A stretch of 45,820 bases of DNA from contig NZ_BAGG01000107.1 in the NCBI RefSeq assembly GCF_000308695.1, positions 1-45,820 of the forward strand, read 5' to 3'. Shown here in pieces: positions 30,857-38,778 of this stretch. Position 1 is the first letter of the stretch. Every line of letters starts with the position of its first letter. The position numbers and the translations under genes are program-made. The DNA comes from Nocardia takedensis NBRC 100417. Lineage in GTDB: Bacteria; Actinomycetota; Actinomycetes; Mycobacteriales; Mycobacteriaceae. The notes below the pieces were generated by a model. It saw only the letters and a list, made by a program, of their open reading frames with translations, was not told the origin of the DNA and did no database searches.

Positions 30857-32202
30857 ACAATCGCTCCACCCTCGCCTCCGGTAGCCGTTCCCGTTCGGGA
30901 CACCGATATCGCGACGACGACGAACCGTTCGCCCACGCCGATCACCCGGCCCCCTCCGATCACGGCACCCGCTCCGGTCACCGGTACGCGGCCGCGGCCC
31001 CCGCCGCCGCCGGATTCGAGGCGGCGCACGACGGCGGCCACTACGCCGAACAGGCCCCGCACTCGGGCGCCGAGAACGGCTGGGCCACCGACTGGTCGCA
31101 CACCGACTCCTGGGCGGGCGGGGCCGCCTGGTCCGACGGCGACGCCTGGAACGACGGCGGCGCGTGGCAGGGCGAGGCGGGCGAGAACGCGTGGCAGGGC
31201 GAGAACGCCTGGAACGCGGACAGTGCCTGGAACACCGACAACGCGTGGACCGAATCCGATCCGAACTGGACCGCCGCGGCGGACGATTCGTGGACCCCGG
31301 AATCCAACGCCTCCTGGACCCCGGACACCGACGGCGCCTGGACGCCCGGCCAGAACGGTTCCTGGACCTCCGACACCGGTTCCTGGACACCCGACGCCGA
31401 CGGTTCGTGGACCACGGACGCCGCCAAGGCGGGCCCGACCGTCATCCCGGCCCGCGACGGACGTCGCGGCGGAGCGCACCGGATGCCCGCCCCGCCCGCC
31501 TCGCTCAAGGGTCGCGCCGCGGTCGTCGCGGTGGCCGCGGGCGCGGTCGTCGCCGCCGGGCAGGCCGCCTTCGCCTCCCCCGGCCAATCCGCCTCCACCA
31601 CCATCGATTACGAAGCGGCGGGCCAGGTCCACGAGATCGCCGCGCAGTCGATGAGCGTCGCCGATCCCGCGCTGGACTCGGAATCGCCGCAGGTGCTCAC
31701 CGTCTCCTCGCCCGCCAACCTGGGCCAGTTCGACGACATGCTCCAGAAGGGGCAGAAGTTCGCCGAGGATCTGGCCGCGCAGGAAGCCGCGAAACTGCGG
31801 CCGCTGTTCACCAAGTTCGCCGCGGGCACCTTCACCTCCGGGTACGGCGCGCGCTGGGGCGTGCAGCATCTCGGCGTCGACATCGCGGGCCCGATCGGCA
31901 CCCCGATCTACGCCGTGGCCGACGGCACCGTCATCGAATCCGGCCCCGCCGCGGGCTTCGGCATGTGGGTCCGTCTGCTGCACGACGACGGCACCATCAC
32001 CATCTACGGCCACATCGACACCTCCACCGTCTCGCAGGGCGAGCGCGTGATGGCGGGCGACCAGATCGCCACCATCGGCAACCGCGGCTTCTCCACCGGC
32101 CCGCACTGCCATTTCGAGGTGTGGCAGAACGGCACCGACAAGATCGACCCGCTGCCCTGGCTGGCCAGCCGTGGCATCAGCCTCGGCCCGCGCGGCGACT
32201 GA
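30853..32202 (+). CDS. M23-family metallopeptidase with Trp-repeat region
   Basis: 449-residue cell-wall hydrolase corresponding by position to M. tuberculosis Rv0950c. The N-terminus is polar; residues about 75-195 are a Trp-rich repeat region with 17 Trp in about 120 residues. A single membrane helix (about 218-242) follows, then a helical linker, then a LytM/M23 endopeptidase domain (about 330-440) with a full zinc site: His339 and Asp343 (HLGVD) and the HxH at 418-420 (HCH). The domain would face the wall and cut peptidoglycan cross-links. The start at 30853 overlaps the small ORF stop; an in-frame TTG at 30673 is less likely by codon usage. Confidence 0.88.
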   Translation: MNNRSTLASGSRSRSGHRYRDDDEPFAHADHPAPSDHGTRSGHRYAAAAPAAAGFEAAHDGGHYAEQAPHSGAENGWATDWSHTDSWAGGAAWSDGDAWNDGGAWQGEAGENAWQGENAWNADSAWNTDNAWTESDPNWTAAADDSWTPESNASWTPDTDGAWTPGQNGSWTSDTGSWTPDADGSWTTDAAKAGPTVIPARDGRRGGAHRMPAPPASLKGRAAVVAVAAGAVVAAGQAAFASPGQSASTTIDYEAAGQVHEIAAQSMSVADPALDSESPQVLTVSSPANLGQFDDMLQKGQKFAEDLAAQEAAKLRPLFTKFAAGTFTSGYGARWGVQHLGVDIAGPIGTPIYAVADGTVIESGPAAGFGMWVRLLHDDGTITIYGHIDTSTVSQGERVMAGDQIATIGNRGFSTGPHCHFEVWQNGTDKIDPLPWLASRGISLGPRGD

Positions 32203-32216
32203 CCTCCACGGAGTAG

Positions 32217-32248
32217 CGCGCGGGGGTGAGCAAGCGCACCCCCGCGCG
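32217..32248 (+). terminator. Hairpin terminator after the M23 peptidase
   Basis: A perfect 12-bp G/C-rich stem (32217-32228 with 32237-32248) and an 8-base loop begin 14 bases after the stop codon. Confidence 0.75.
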
Positions 32249-32275
32249 ATCCCGCCCCCGGATTAGCGTGGGGTC

Positions 32276-33667
32276 ATGGCACGTACGACGACGTACACGC
32301 AATTCCTCGCCCTGCCACCGGAATCGGTGTGGGCGGTACTCGGCAATCCCGGGCGCTGGTCGGAATGGAATCCCGCCGTGGTCTCGGCGGTGCTGGACGG
32401 TCCCGTGGTCGCGGGCACCGGCGGTCGCTACGTGCCGCGTGGACGAACCCTGTCGGCCATGCACCGCCGGTTGGCGAAACCGTTCGTCCTGACCTCGGTG
32501 GACCCCGGCCGCGCAGTGACGTTGCGGCAGCCCGAACCCGCCGGATCGATGCGGGTGCGCTGGACGCTGACCCCCGAAGGCGCGGGCACCGTCGTCACCC
32601 AGCGACTCACGTTTACCGGGCCGTCCGCACCCGTCACCCGCGCGGTCGTGGGTCCACTGGTGGAGAGCGACGGGCGCGTGATGTTCGCGCGGTTGGCGCG
32701 GGCCGCCGGTCTCGAACCCACCGTCGACGCAACCACGGTGGTGATCGCCGGCGGGTCCGGCGCGCTCGGACGCCATCTCGCCGCGGACCTGGTCTGCCGC
32801 GGGCAGCGGGTGCGGGTTCTGACCCGCCGCCGCGATCCCGCGCTGCCCTTCGACCAGATCGAATGGGACGGCGCGACCGTGGGCGACTGGGCCGAGGCGC
32901 TGCGCGTCCCCGGCCCGCTCGCCGTGGTCAACCTCGCGGGCAAGATCGTCGACTGCCGTCCGACGGCCCGCAATGTCGCCGAGTTGCGTGACAGCCGGGT
33001 CGAGGCGACGCGCGCCCTGGTCACCGCGGCCGCGCTGCGAGCTGAGCCGGTCGATCACTGGGTGCAGGCGAGCACCACCGCCATCTGGTCCGACGCGGGC
33101 GAAACCCGTTGCACGGAAACGACTCCGCTGCCGGTCGGCCTGCCGCAGATGACGGGCGTCGCCCGACCGTGGGAGGAGGCGTTCGACCCCGCCGTGGCCG
33201 CGCATTCGACGATCCTGCGCACCTCCATCGTGCTCGACCCGCTCGCCCCGGCGCTGCGCCGACTGGTCCAGTTGACCGCCGCCGGGCTCGGCGGACGGGT
33301 GGGCGGCGGGGACCAGTGGTTCAGCTGGATCCACGTCGAGGACTGGCTGGCCATCGCGCGCGCCGCCCTCGGTCTCGATCCCGACCTGACGCTGCCCGAC
33401 GGAATCCTGGTCGCCGCCACCGACTTCCCGGTCCGCAACCGCGACCTCATGGCCGCGCTGCGCCGCCACCTGCGTCGCCCGCCCGCGCCGCCCACGCCCG
33501 CAGCGGTCCTCGCGCTGGGCGCGGTGGTGCTGCGCACCGATCCGGCCCTCGGCCTCACCGGCCGGCACGCCACCTCGGAAGTCCTGCGCGCCGCCGGATT
33601 CCGCTTCCGCTACCCGACCCTGGACGAGGCGCTCACCGACCTGCTGCCGGGACGCCGAGCGGACTGA
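32276..33667 (+). CDS. SRPBCC domain fused to TIGR01777-type epimerase
   Basis: 463-residue two-domain protein. Residues 1-140 form a SRPBCC/polyketide-cyclase-like fold (LPPESVWAVLGNPGRWSEWN, TLTPEGAGTVVTQRLTF), which binds hydrophobic ligands in a cavity. Residues about 155-460 are a TIGR01777 epimerase with the Rossmann motif IAGGSGALGRHLAAD, WISLPDW-like FSWIHVEDWL, and the DUF1731-like end. The usual SAAGYYG segment is replaced by ASTTAIWSDAG, so the catalytic Tyr is not in the expected place. The fusion suggests the SRPBCC domain presents the substrate. It is convergent with uvrD1. Confidence 0.82.
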   Translation: MARTTTYTQFLALPPESVWAVLGNPGRWSEWNPAVVSAVLDGPVVAGTGGRYVPRGRTLSAMHRRLAKPFVLTSVDPGRAVTLRQPEPAGSMRVRWTLTPEGAGTVVTQRLTFTGPSAPVTRAVVGPLVESDGRVMFARLARAAGLEPTVDATTVVIAGGSGALGRHLAADLVCRGQRVRVLTRRRDPALPFDQIEWDGATVGDWAEALRVPGPLAVVNLAGKIVDCRPTARNVAELRDSRVEATRALVTAAALRAEPVDHWVQASTTAIWSDAGETRCTETTPLPVGLPQMTGVARPWEEAFDPAVAAHSTILRTSIVLDPLAPALRRLVQLTAAGLGGRVGGGDQWFSWIHVEDWLAIARAALGLDPDLTLPDGILVAATDFPVRNRDLMAALRRHLRRPPAPPTPAAVLALGAVVLRTDPALGLTGRHATSEVLRAAGFRFRYPTLDEALTDLLPGRRAD

Positions 33668-33760
33668 AATAGCACGCACGCGCAATCGCGCGGGCGACGG
33701 TGTCCATGCCGTGGACCCTACCCAGCGGACCGACCGCACGGGCAGGGCCGTTCGGCCCGA

Positions 33761-36430
33761 CTACAGCTTGACCAAGGTCCGGCTGTACTGCGGGATGAGG
33801 CGGATCTTGCCCGCCGAACCGAAATCGATCGTCACCGTGGCCAGCGGGCCGAAACCCTCCGCGGCGATGACCTTGCCGAGGCCGTATTTGTCGTCGCTGA
33901 CCCTGTCGCCCACCGCCAGCACCAGATCGGTGTTGTTGCGCGCGGCGCCGCCCGGCGCGGGCCTGCGCGGCCCCTTGCCCTGCACGCCGGGCCGCTGCGG
34001 CGGCCATCCGTCACCGCGCGTCCAATCCCGTTCCAGACCTTCGTCCTCGCCGCGCCGGCGCAACCCGCGCGAGGCGGGCGATCCGGCCGGTTCCAGGCGA
34101 CGCCAATCCATCAGGTGGCCCGGGATCTCCTGGAGGAAGCGCGACTCCGGATTCGACACCGGCTGCCCCCACCCGGAACGCACCACCGCGCGACTCAGGT
34201 ACAGCCGCTGCCGCGCACGGGTGATCCCGACGTAGGCCAGGCGGCGTTCCTCGGCGAGTTCGGTGGGATCGCCCAGGGCCCGCATGTGCGGGAACTGGCC
34301 GTCCTCCCAGCCGGTCACGAAGACCACCGGGAACTCCAGGCCCTTGGCCGTGTGCAACGTCATCATCGTGACCACGCCGGAGCCCTCGTCGGGGATCTGG
34401 TCGGTGTCGGCCACCAGCGACACCCGCTCCAGGAACGCGGCCAGCGAGCCGGGTTCGGGTTCGCCGTCGGCCGCTTCGGGCAGCAGACCCTCCTCGCGGG
34501 CCGCTTCGGCGTTGTTGTGCGCCTCGGAGCTGAATTCGCGGGCCACGCTGACCAACTCGTTGAGGTTGTCCAGGCGCGCGCCGTCCTGCGGGTCGTCGGA
34601 GGACTCGAGTTCGGCGCGGTAGCCGGTGCGATCGAGCACCGCCTCCACGACATTGCCGACGTCGGGGAAATCGCTGTCGGCGCGCTGTCCGGCGGCGCGG
34701 ATCTCCTCGAGCAGATCCACGAAACCGGCGATGGCGCGCTGGGCGCGGGTGTTCAGCAAGGCCACCTTGCCCTCGGCGGCGTCGCGCAACGCGGCGGCGA
34801 AACCGATGTCGCGCTGTTCGGCGTGTACCGCCACGCACGCCTCGGCGCGGTCGCCGATCCCGCGGCGCGGGGTGTTCAGGATGCGACGCAGGCTGACCGC
34901 GTCGTCCGGGTTCTCCAGCACGCGCAGGTAGGCGACGATGTCGCGTACCTCCTTGCGCTCGTAGAAGCGCACGCCGCCGACCACCTTGTAGGGCAGCCCC
35001 ATCCGGATGAAGATCTCCTCCAGCGCGCGCGAATTGTTGTTGGTGCGATAGAAGACCGCGACATCGCCGTAGTTCGCCTCGCCCTGATCCACCAACCGGT
35101 CGATCTCGCGGGCCACGAACGACGCCTCGTCGTGTTCGTTGTCGGCGACGTAGCCGACGATCAGATCGCCTTCGCCGGAATCGGTCCACAGCTTCTTGTC
35201 GCGCCTGCCCTCGTTGCGTGCGATGACCGCGTTCGCGGCGGACAGGATGTGCTGGGTGGACCGGTAGTTCTGTTCGAGCAGAATGGTTTCGGCGTCGGGG
35301 AAGTCGCGCTCGAATTCCTCGATATTGCGGATCGTCGCGCCGCGGAAGGCGTAGATGGACTGGTCGGCGTCGCCGACCACGCACAATTCGCTGGGCGCGA
35401 CCGCGTCCGCGTCGCGGGCGGCATCGATCTCCGGGTCGGCGGCCGCGGCGCCGGCGTCGGTGTCGTCACCGGCCTCGGTGCGGGCGTGGTGGCCGACCAG
35501 TTCCCTGATCAGCACGTACTGGGCGTGGTTGGTGTCCTGGTACTCGTCGACCAGGACGTGGCGGAAGCGCCGCCGGTAGTACTCGGCCACCTGGGGATGA
35601 CGTTGCAGCAGCGCCACCGTCTCCCCGATCAGATCGTCGAAGTCCAGCGCGTTGGCCGCGCGCAGTCTGCGCTGGTATTCGGTGTAGACGCGGGCCACCA
35701 GGGCGGGCAGTTCGGTGTCGTCGGATTCGGCGTCGGCGGTGGCCTGTTCCGGGCCGACGAGTTCGTTCTTGAGATTCGATATCGCGGTAGCCAACAATCG
35801 CGGCGAATATTTCTTCGCGTCGATGTCGAGATCGCGGCCGATCATGGTGAGCAATCGGCGGGAATCGTCGGCGTCGTAGATCGAGAAATTGGAATTCAGG
35901 CCGGCCAGCAACGCCGCCTGCATCCGCAGGATGCGCACACAACTGGAGTGGAACGTCGAAACCCACATGCTGTTGGCGCGCGGCCCGACCAACCCGGTGA
36001 CCCGCTCGCGCATCTCCGCGGCGGCCTTGTTGGTGAAGGTGATGGCCAGGATCTGGCCCGGGGTGGCCCCGCGCGCGGCGAGCAGGTAGGCGATGCGCCT
36101 GGTCAGCACGGCCGTCTTGCCCGACCCCGCGCCTGCGACGATCAGCAGCGGTGCCCCCGCGTGCACGACGGCGGCGCGCTGCTGGGGGTTGAGGCCCTCC
36201 AGGAGTCGGTCGGCTTCCTCGGCGCGGTGCTGATCCCTGTCCTCGTGACGGCGGCCGCGCTCGTCGGCCCGGCGCTGGGCGCGTTCGGCGAGGGAGTTCG
36301 GCGGCGCGGCCCCGGCCCCGTCGGCGGCCCCGCCCGCGCCCGCGGACGTGCCGTCGGCCCCCGCGGCGGGGGTTGCGTCTCGATGCCGGTCCCGCCCGGC
36401 CTGCGTCTGGGGAGCCACCGTGATGTCCAT
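33761..36430 (-). CDS. uvrD1: ATP-dependent DNA helicase UvrD1 (PcrA-like)
   Basis: 889-residue superfamily 1A 3'-5' helicase. Walker A GAGSGKTAVLT follows the Q motif LNPQQRAAVVH; further motifs are FTNKAAAEMRERV, DEYQDTN, GDADQSIYAFRGA and VGITRARQRLYLSRA. The C-terminal Tudor-like domain (VGDRVSDDKYGLGKVIAAEG) contacts RNA polymerase in family members. The 2B-domain Cys in GDRAEACVAV matches the redox-switch Cys of M. tuberculosis UvrD1. It is longer than the mycobacterial protein through a polar N-terminal extension of about 80 residues and an Ala/Asp-rich insert (TDAGAAAADPEIDAARDAD). Nucleotide excision and transcription-coupled repair role expected. Confidence 0.95.
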   Translation of the reverse strand: MDITVAPQTQAGRDRHRDATPAAGADGTSAGAGGAADGAGAAPPNSLAERAQRRADERGRRHEDRDQHRAEEADRLLEGLNPQQRAAVVHAGAPLLIVAGAGSGKTAVLTRRIAYLLAARGATPGQILAITFTNKAAAEMRERVTGLVGPRANSMWVSTFHSSCVRILRMQAALLAGLNSNFSIYDADDSRRLLTMIGRDLDIDAKKYSPRLLATAISNLKNELVGPEQATADAESDDTELPALVARVYTEYQRRLRAANALDFDDLIGETVALLQRHPQVAEYYRRRFRHVLVDEYQDTNHAQYVLIRELVGHHARTEAGDDTDAGAAAADPEIDAARDADAVAPSELCVVGDADQSIYAFRGATIRNIEEFERDFPDAETILLEQNYRSTQHILSAANAVIARNEGRRDKKLWTDSGEGDLIVGYVADNEHDEASFVAREIDRLVDQGEANYGDVAVFYRTNNNSRALEEIFIRMGLPYKVVGGVRFYERKEVRDIVAYLRVLENPDDAVSLRRILNTPRRGIGDRAEACVAVHAEQRDIGFAAALRDAAEGKVALLNTRAQRAIAGFVDLLEEIRAAGQRADSDFPDVGNVVEAVLDRTGYRAELESSDDPQDGARLDNLNELVSVAREFSSEAHNNAEAAREEGLLPEAADGEPEPGSLAAFLERVSLVADTDQIPDEGSGVVTMMTLHTAKGLEFPVVFVTGWEDGQFPHMRALGDPTELAEERRLAYVGITRARQRLYLSRAVVRSGWGQPVSNPESRFLQEIPGHLMDWRRLEPAGSPASRGLRRRGEDEGLERDWTRGDGWPPQRPGVQGKGPRRPAPGGAARNNTDLVLAVGDRVSDDKYGLGKVIAAEGFGPLATVTIDFGSAGKIRLIPQYSRTLVKL

Positions 36431-36822
36431 TGCCCATCCACGCTACCGGCGGCCACCGACAGAGATGAAGTCCGTGACCGCCGCCACCGCCCGATCAGGC
36501 CCGCGGCTACCTTCCGGCGAACCATTCCGCGGTCGACCATCGCAAATCCGCGCGACGTTCTCAGCCGATTCACAAATGCAATCGTTTTGCACAACCCCGA
36601 GCCCGTGGCACACTGGCCACATGGTCAGCATCGCCGCGACATGTCGGATTCGACTATCGGTCGGATATCGCCGATCGCGGTTCGGTAGCTGAACGCACTT
36701 TTCTGGGGGAACATGGATACCCCACAGGTCTGTTTCACGGTGAAAGAACACGGGCGGCGACGGGCGAGGCCGGTAACGAGCGAGGCCCGCGACCCGATCC
36801 AGGTTCTGACACGAGGAGATGA
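36431..36822. other. Divergent region between uvrD1 and chorismate mutase
   Basis: 392 bases, AT-richer between about 36540 and 36700. It contains a possible short leader ORF (separate entry) and an interrupted palindrome TTTCAC-G-GTGAAA around 36739-36751 inside that ORF. No LexA-type SOS box (GAAC-N4-GTTC) was found before uvrD1. Confidence 0.45.
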
Positions 36823-36826
36823 ATGA
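36713..36826 (+). CDS. Possible 37-codon leader ORF before chorismate mutase
   Basis: ATG at 36713 follows GGGGGAAC; the frame runs 37 codons (MDTPQVCFTVKEHGRRR and on) to a TGA that overlaps the chorismate mutase start as ATGA. G/C at third positions is only about 64 percent, weak for this genome. The peptide has one Phe and no run of aromatic codons, so classical attenuation is unlikely. The mutase gene also has its own GAGGAG box, so coupling is not needed. A weak candidate. Confidence 0.25.
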   Translation: MDTPQVCFTVKEHGRRRARPVTSEARDPIQVLTRGDE

Positions 36827-37119
36827 TGAGCACCCCCGCACCTACGACCGGGTCCGATGCGGCACTGCCGCAGACCGAAGCGGAGATCGACAAACTCCGC
36901 AAGGAGATCGACCAGCTCGATGCCGAGATCCTCGCCGCCGTCAAGCGTCGCACCGAGGTCTCGCGGATCATCGGGCGGACCCGGATGGCCTCCGGCGGCC
37001 CGCGCCTGGTGCACAGTCGCGAGATGAAGGTGCTCGAACGTTTCAGCGAGCTGGGCCAAGAGGGTCACACCCTGGCGATGTTGCTGCTGCGCCTCGGACG
37101 AGGACGTCTGGGCCACTAG
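36823..37119 (+). CDS. aroQ: Chorismate mutase, AroQ type (intracellular)
   Basis: 98-residue all-helical AroQ-class chorismate mutase, like M. tuberculosis Rv0948c. Visible are the long helix EIDKLRKEIDQLDAEILAAV, KRRTEVSRIIGRTRMASGG, LVHSREMKVLERFSELG, and the conserved end LLLRLGRGRLGH, which in mycobacteria contacts the AroG DAHP synthase that activates it. It converts chorismate to prephenate for Phe and Tyr. A second ATG follows the first; either gives a normal length. Ribosome binding site GAGGAG. Confidence 0.95.
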   Translation: MMSTPAPTTGSDAALPQTEAEIDKLRKEIDQLDAEILAAVKRRTEVSRIIGRTRMASGGPRLVHSREMKVLERFSELGQEGHTLAMLLLRLGRGRLGH

Positions 37120-37174
37120 GCCCTCTCGGCCGTCGGGGAGGCGGCCCTTCGGGGGACGAAAACACGAGACCACG

Positions 37175-37236
37175 CGGTGATCCTCGGATCATCGCCTCCC
37201 GATGGCCGCCCCGGGTGTGCAGACCCCGGGGCGGTC
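37175..37236. terminator. Hairpins between chorismate mutase and aldehyde dehydrogenase genes
   Basis: Two inverted repeats lie in this convergent gap. The first, at 37175-37196, has one mismatch. The second is a perfect 10-bp stem, CCGCCCCGGG with CCCGGGGCGG (37206-37215 with 37225-37234). They could serve both converging transcripts. Confidence 0.55.
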
Positions 37237-37258
37237 GCCTCGTTTCCGGGCCGATCGT

Positions 37259-38713
37259 CTAGGTCAGGGCGATGTACTTGGTGGACAGGTACTCCTCGAT
37301 CCCCTCGCTGCCGCCCTCGCGGCCGAAACCGGACTCCTTCACGCCGCCGAACGGGGCGGCCGGATCGGAGATCACGCCGCGATTCAGGCCGACCATGCCC
37401 GATTCCAGTCCTTCGGCGACCCGCAGCGCGCGGTCCAGATCCCGGGTGTAGACGTAGGCGACCAGGCCGTAGCGGGTGTCGTTGGCGGCGGCCAAGCCCT
37501 GCTCTTCGGTGTCGAACCCGACGATCGGCGCCACCGGGCCGAACACCTCCTCCTCGAGAATGCGCGCGTGCGCGGGCACGTCGGCCAGGATCGTGGCCGG
37601 GTAGAACCAACCGGGGCCGTCGGGGGCCTTGCCGCCCAGGCGCAGCGTGGCTCCCGCCGAGACGGCGTCCTCGACCAGGTCGGAGACGATGCCGAGTTGG
37701 TCCTCGTTGATCAGCGGGCCCAGCGTGGTGTGCGGATCGGTGCCCGGCCCGAGCACCACCGAATCCGACATGGCGGCGACCAGTTTGTCGGTGAACTCCG
37801 CGAGCACCCCGCGCTGGACGTGGAAGCGGTTGGCCGCCGTGCACGCCTCGCCGCCGTTGCGCAACTTGGCCAGCATCGCGCCCTGCACCGCCGCGTCGAC
37901 GTCGGCGTCGTCGAAGACCACGAACGGCGCGTTGCCGCCGAGTTCCATCGACGTGCGCAGCAGGCCGTTGGCCGCGGACGCCACCAGCTTCTTGCCGACC
38001 TCGGTGGACCCGGTGAAGGTGAGCTTGCGCAGGCGGGGATCATTGATCAGCGGCTGTGTCACGGCACCGGAACGCGAGGTCGTGATCACCGAGAGCACCC
38101 CGTCCGGCAGTCCGGCCTCACTGCACAGCTTCGCCAACAGCAGCATGGTCAGCGGGGTCTCCGAAGCCGGTTTGACGATCATCGTGCACCCCGCGGCCAG
38201 CGCCGGGCCGATCTTGCGGGTGCCCATCGCGAGCGGGAAATTCCACGGCGTGATCGCCAGACACGGCCCCACCGGTTGCTTGTGCACCATGATCCGGCCC
38301 GCACCCGAGGGCGCGTGCAGATAGCGGCCGTGCACGCGCACCGCCTCCTCGCTGAACCAGCGGAAGAACTCCGCGCCGTAGCGCACCTCGTTGCGGCTCT
38401 CGGGCAGCGCCTTGCCCATCTCCAAGGTCATCAGCAGCGCGAAATCCTCGGCCCGCGCGGTGATGCGCTCGAAGACCTCGCGCAGGATCTCCCCGCGCTG
38501 CCGCGACGGCGTCGCCGCCCAGTCGGCCTGGGCCGCGACGGCCGCGTCCAGCGCGCGCAGCCCGTCCTGTTCGGTCGCGTCGGCGACCTCGGTCAACACC
38601 TCTCCCGTCGCCGGATCGCGGACCGGGAAGGTGGCTCCTCCGGTCGCGTCGACCGGACCACCGATCCACAGCGCCGTCGGTACCGATTGCAGAATGTCAT
38701 TCTCGGAGGCCAT
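37259..38713 (-). CDS. gabD: NAD(P)-dependent succinate-semialdehyde dehydrogenase type
   Basis: 484-residue aldehyde dehydrogenase. Family motifs are ITPWNFPLAMGTRKIGPAL, FTGSTEVGKKL, MELGGNAPFVVFDDADVD with Glu257 as general base, and GEACTAANRF with Cys291 as nucleophile. It is closest in style to GabD-type enzymes that oxidise succinate semialdehyde to succinate, a route into the TCA cycle near sucCD products. The substrate cannot be fixed from sequence alone. Monocistronic, divergent from pgi. Confidence 0.9.
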   Translation of the reverse strand: MASENDILQSVPTALWIGGPVDATGGATFPVRDPATGEVLTEVADATEQDGLRALDAAVAAQADWAATPSRQRGEILREVFERITARAEDFALLMTLEMGKALPESRNEVRYGAEFFRWFSEEAVRVHGRYLHAPSGAGRIMVHKQPVGPCLAITPWNFPLAMGTRKIGPALAAGCTMIVKPASETPLTMLLLAKLCSEAGLPDGVLSVITTSRSGAVTQPLINDPRLRKLTFTGSTEVGKKLVASAANGLLRTSMELGGNAPFVVFDDADVDAAVQGAMLAKLRNGGEACTAANRFHVQRGVLAEFTDKLVAAMSDSVVLGPGTDPHTTLGPLINEDQLGIVSDLVEDAVSAGATLRLGGKAPDGPGWFYPATILADVPAHARILEEEVFGPVAPIVGFDTEEQGLAAANDTRYGLVAYVYTRDLDRALRVAEGLESGMVGLNRGVISDPAAPFGGVKESGFGREGGSEGIEEYLSTKYIALT

Positions 38714-38778
38714 GTGAGCCAGCCTAGAGGGCGACTAGTCCGTGCGGCGGCGCTCGCGTGCTTGTACTGTCGGCGAGT

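Noticed and set aside
36431..36560. LexA/SOS box for uvrD1
   Set aside because: No GAAC-N4-GTTC type palindrome is present before the helicase gene.
36739..36751. TTTCAC-G-GTGAAA palindrome as an operator for chorismate mutase
   Set aside because: It is short, lies inside a possible leader ORF, and corresponds to no regulator I know; kept only as part of the leader note.
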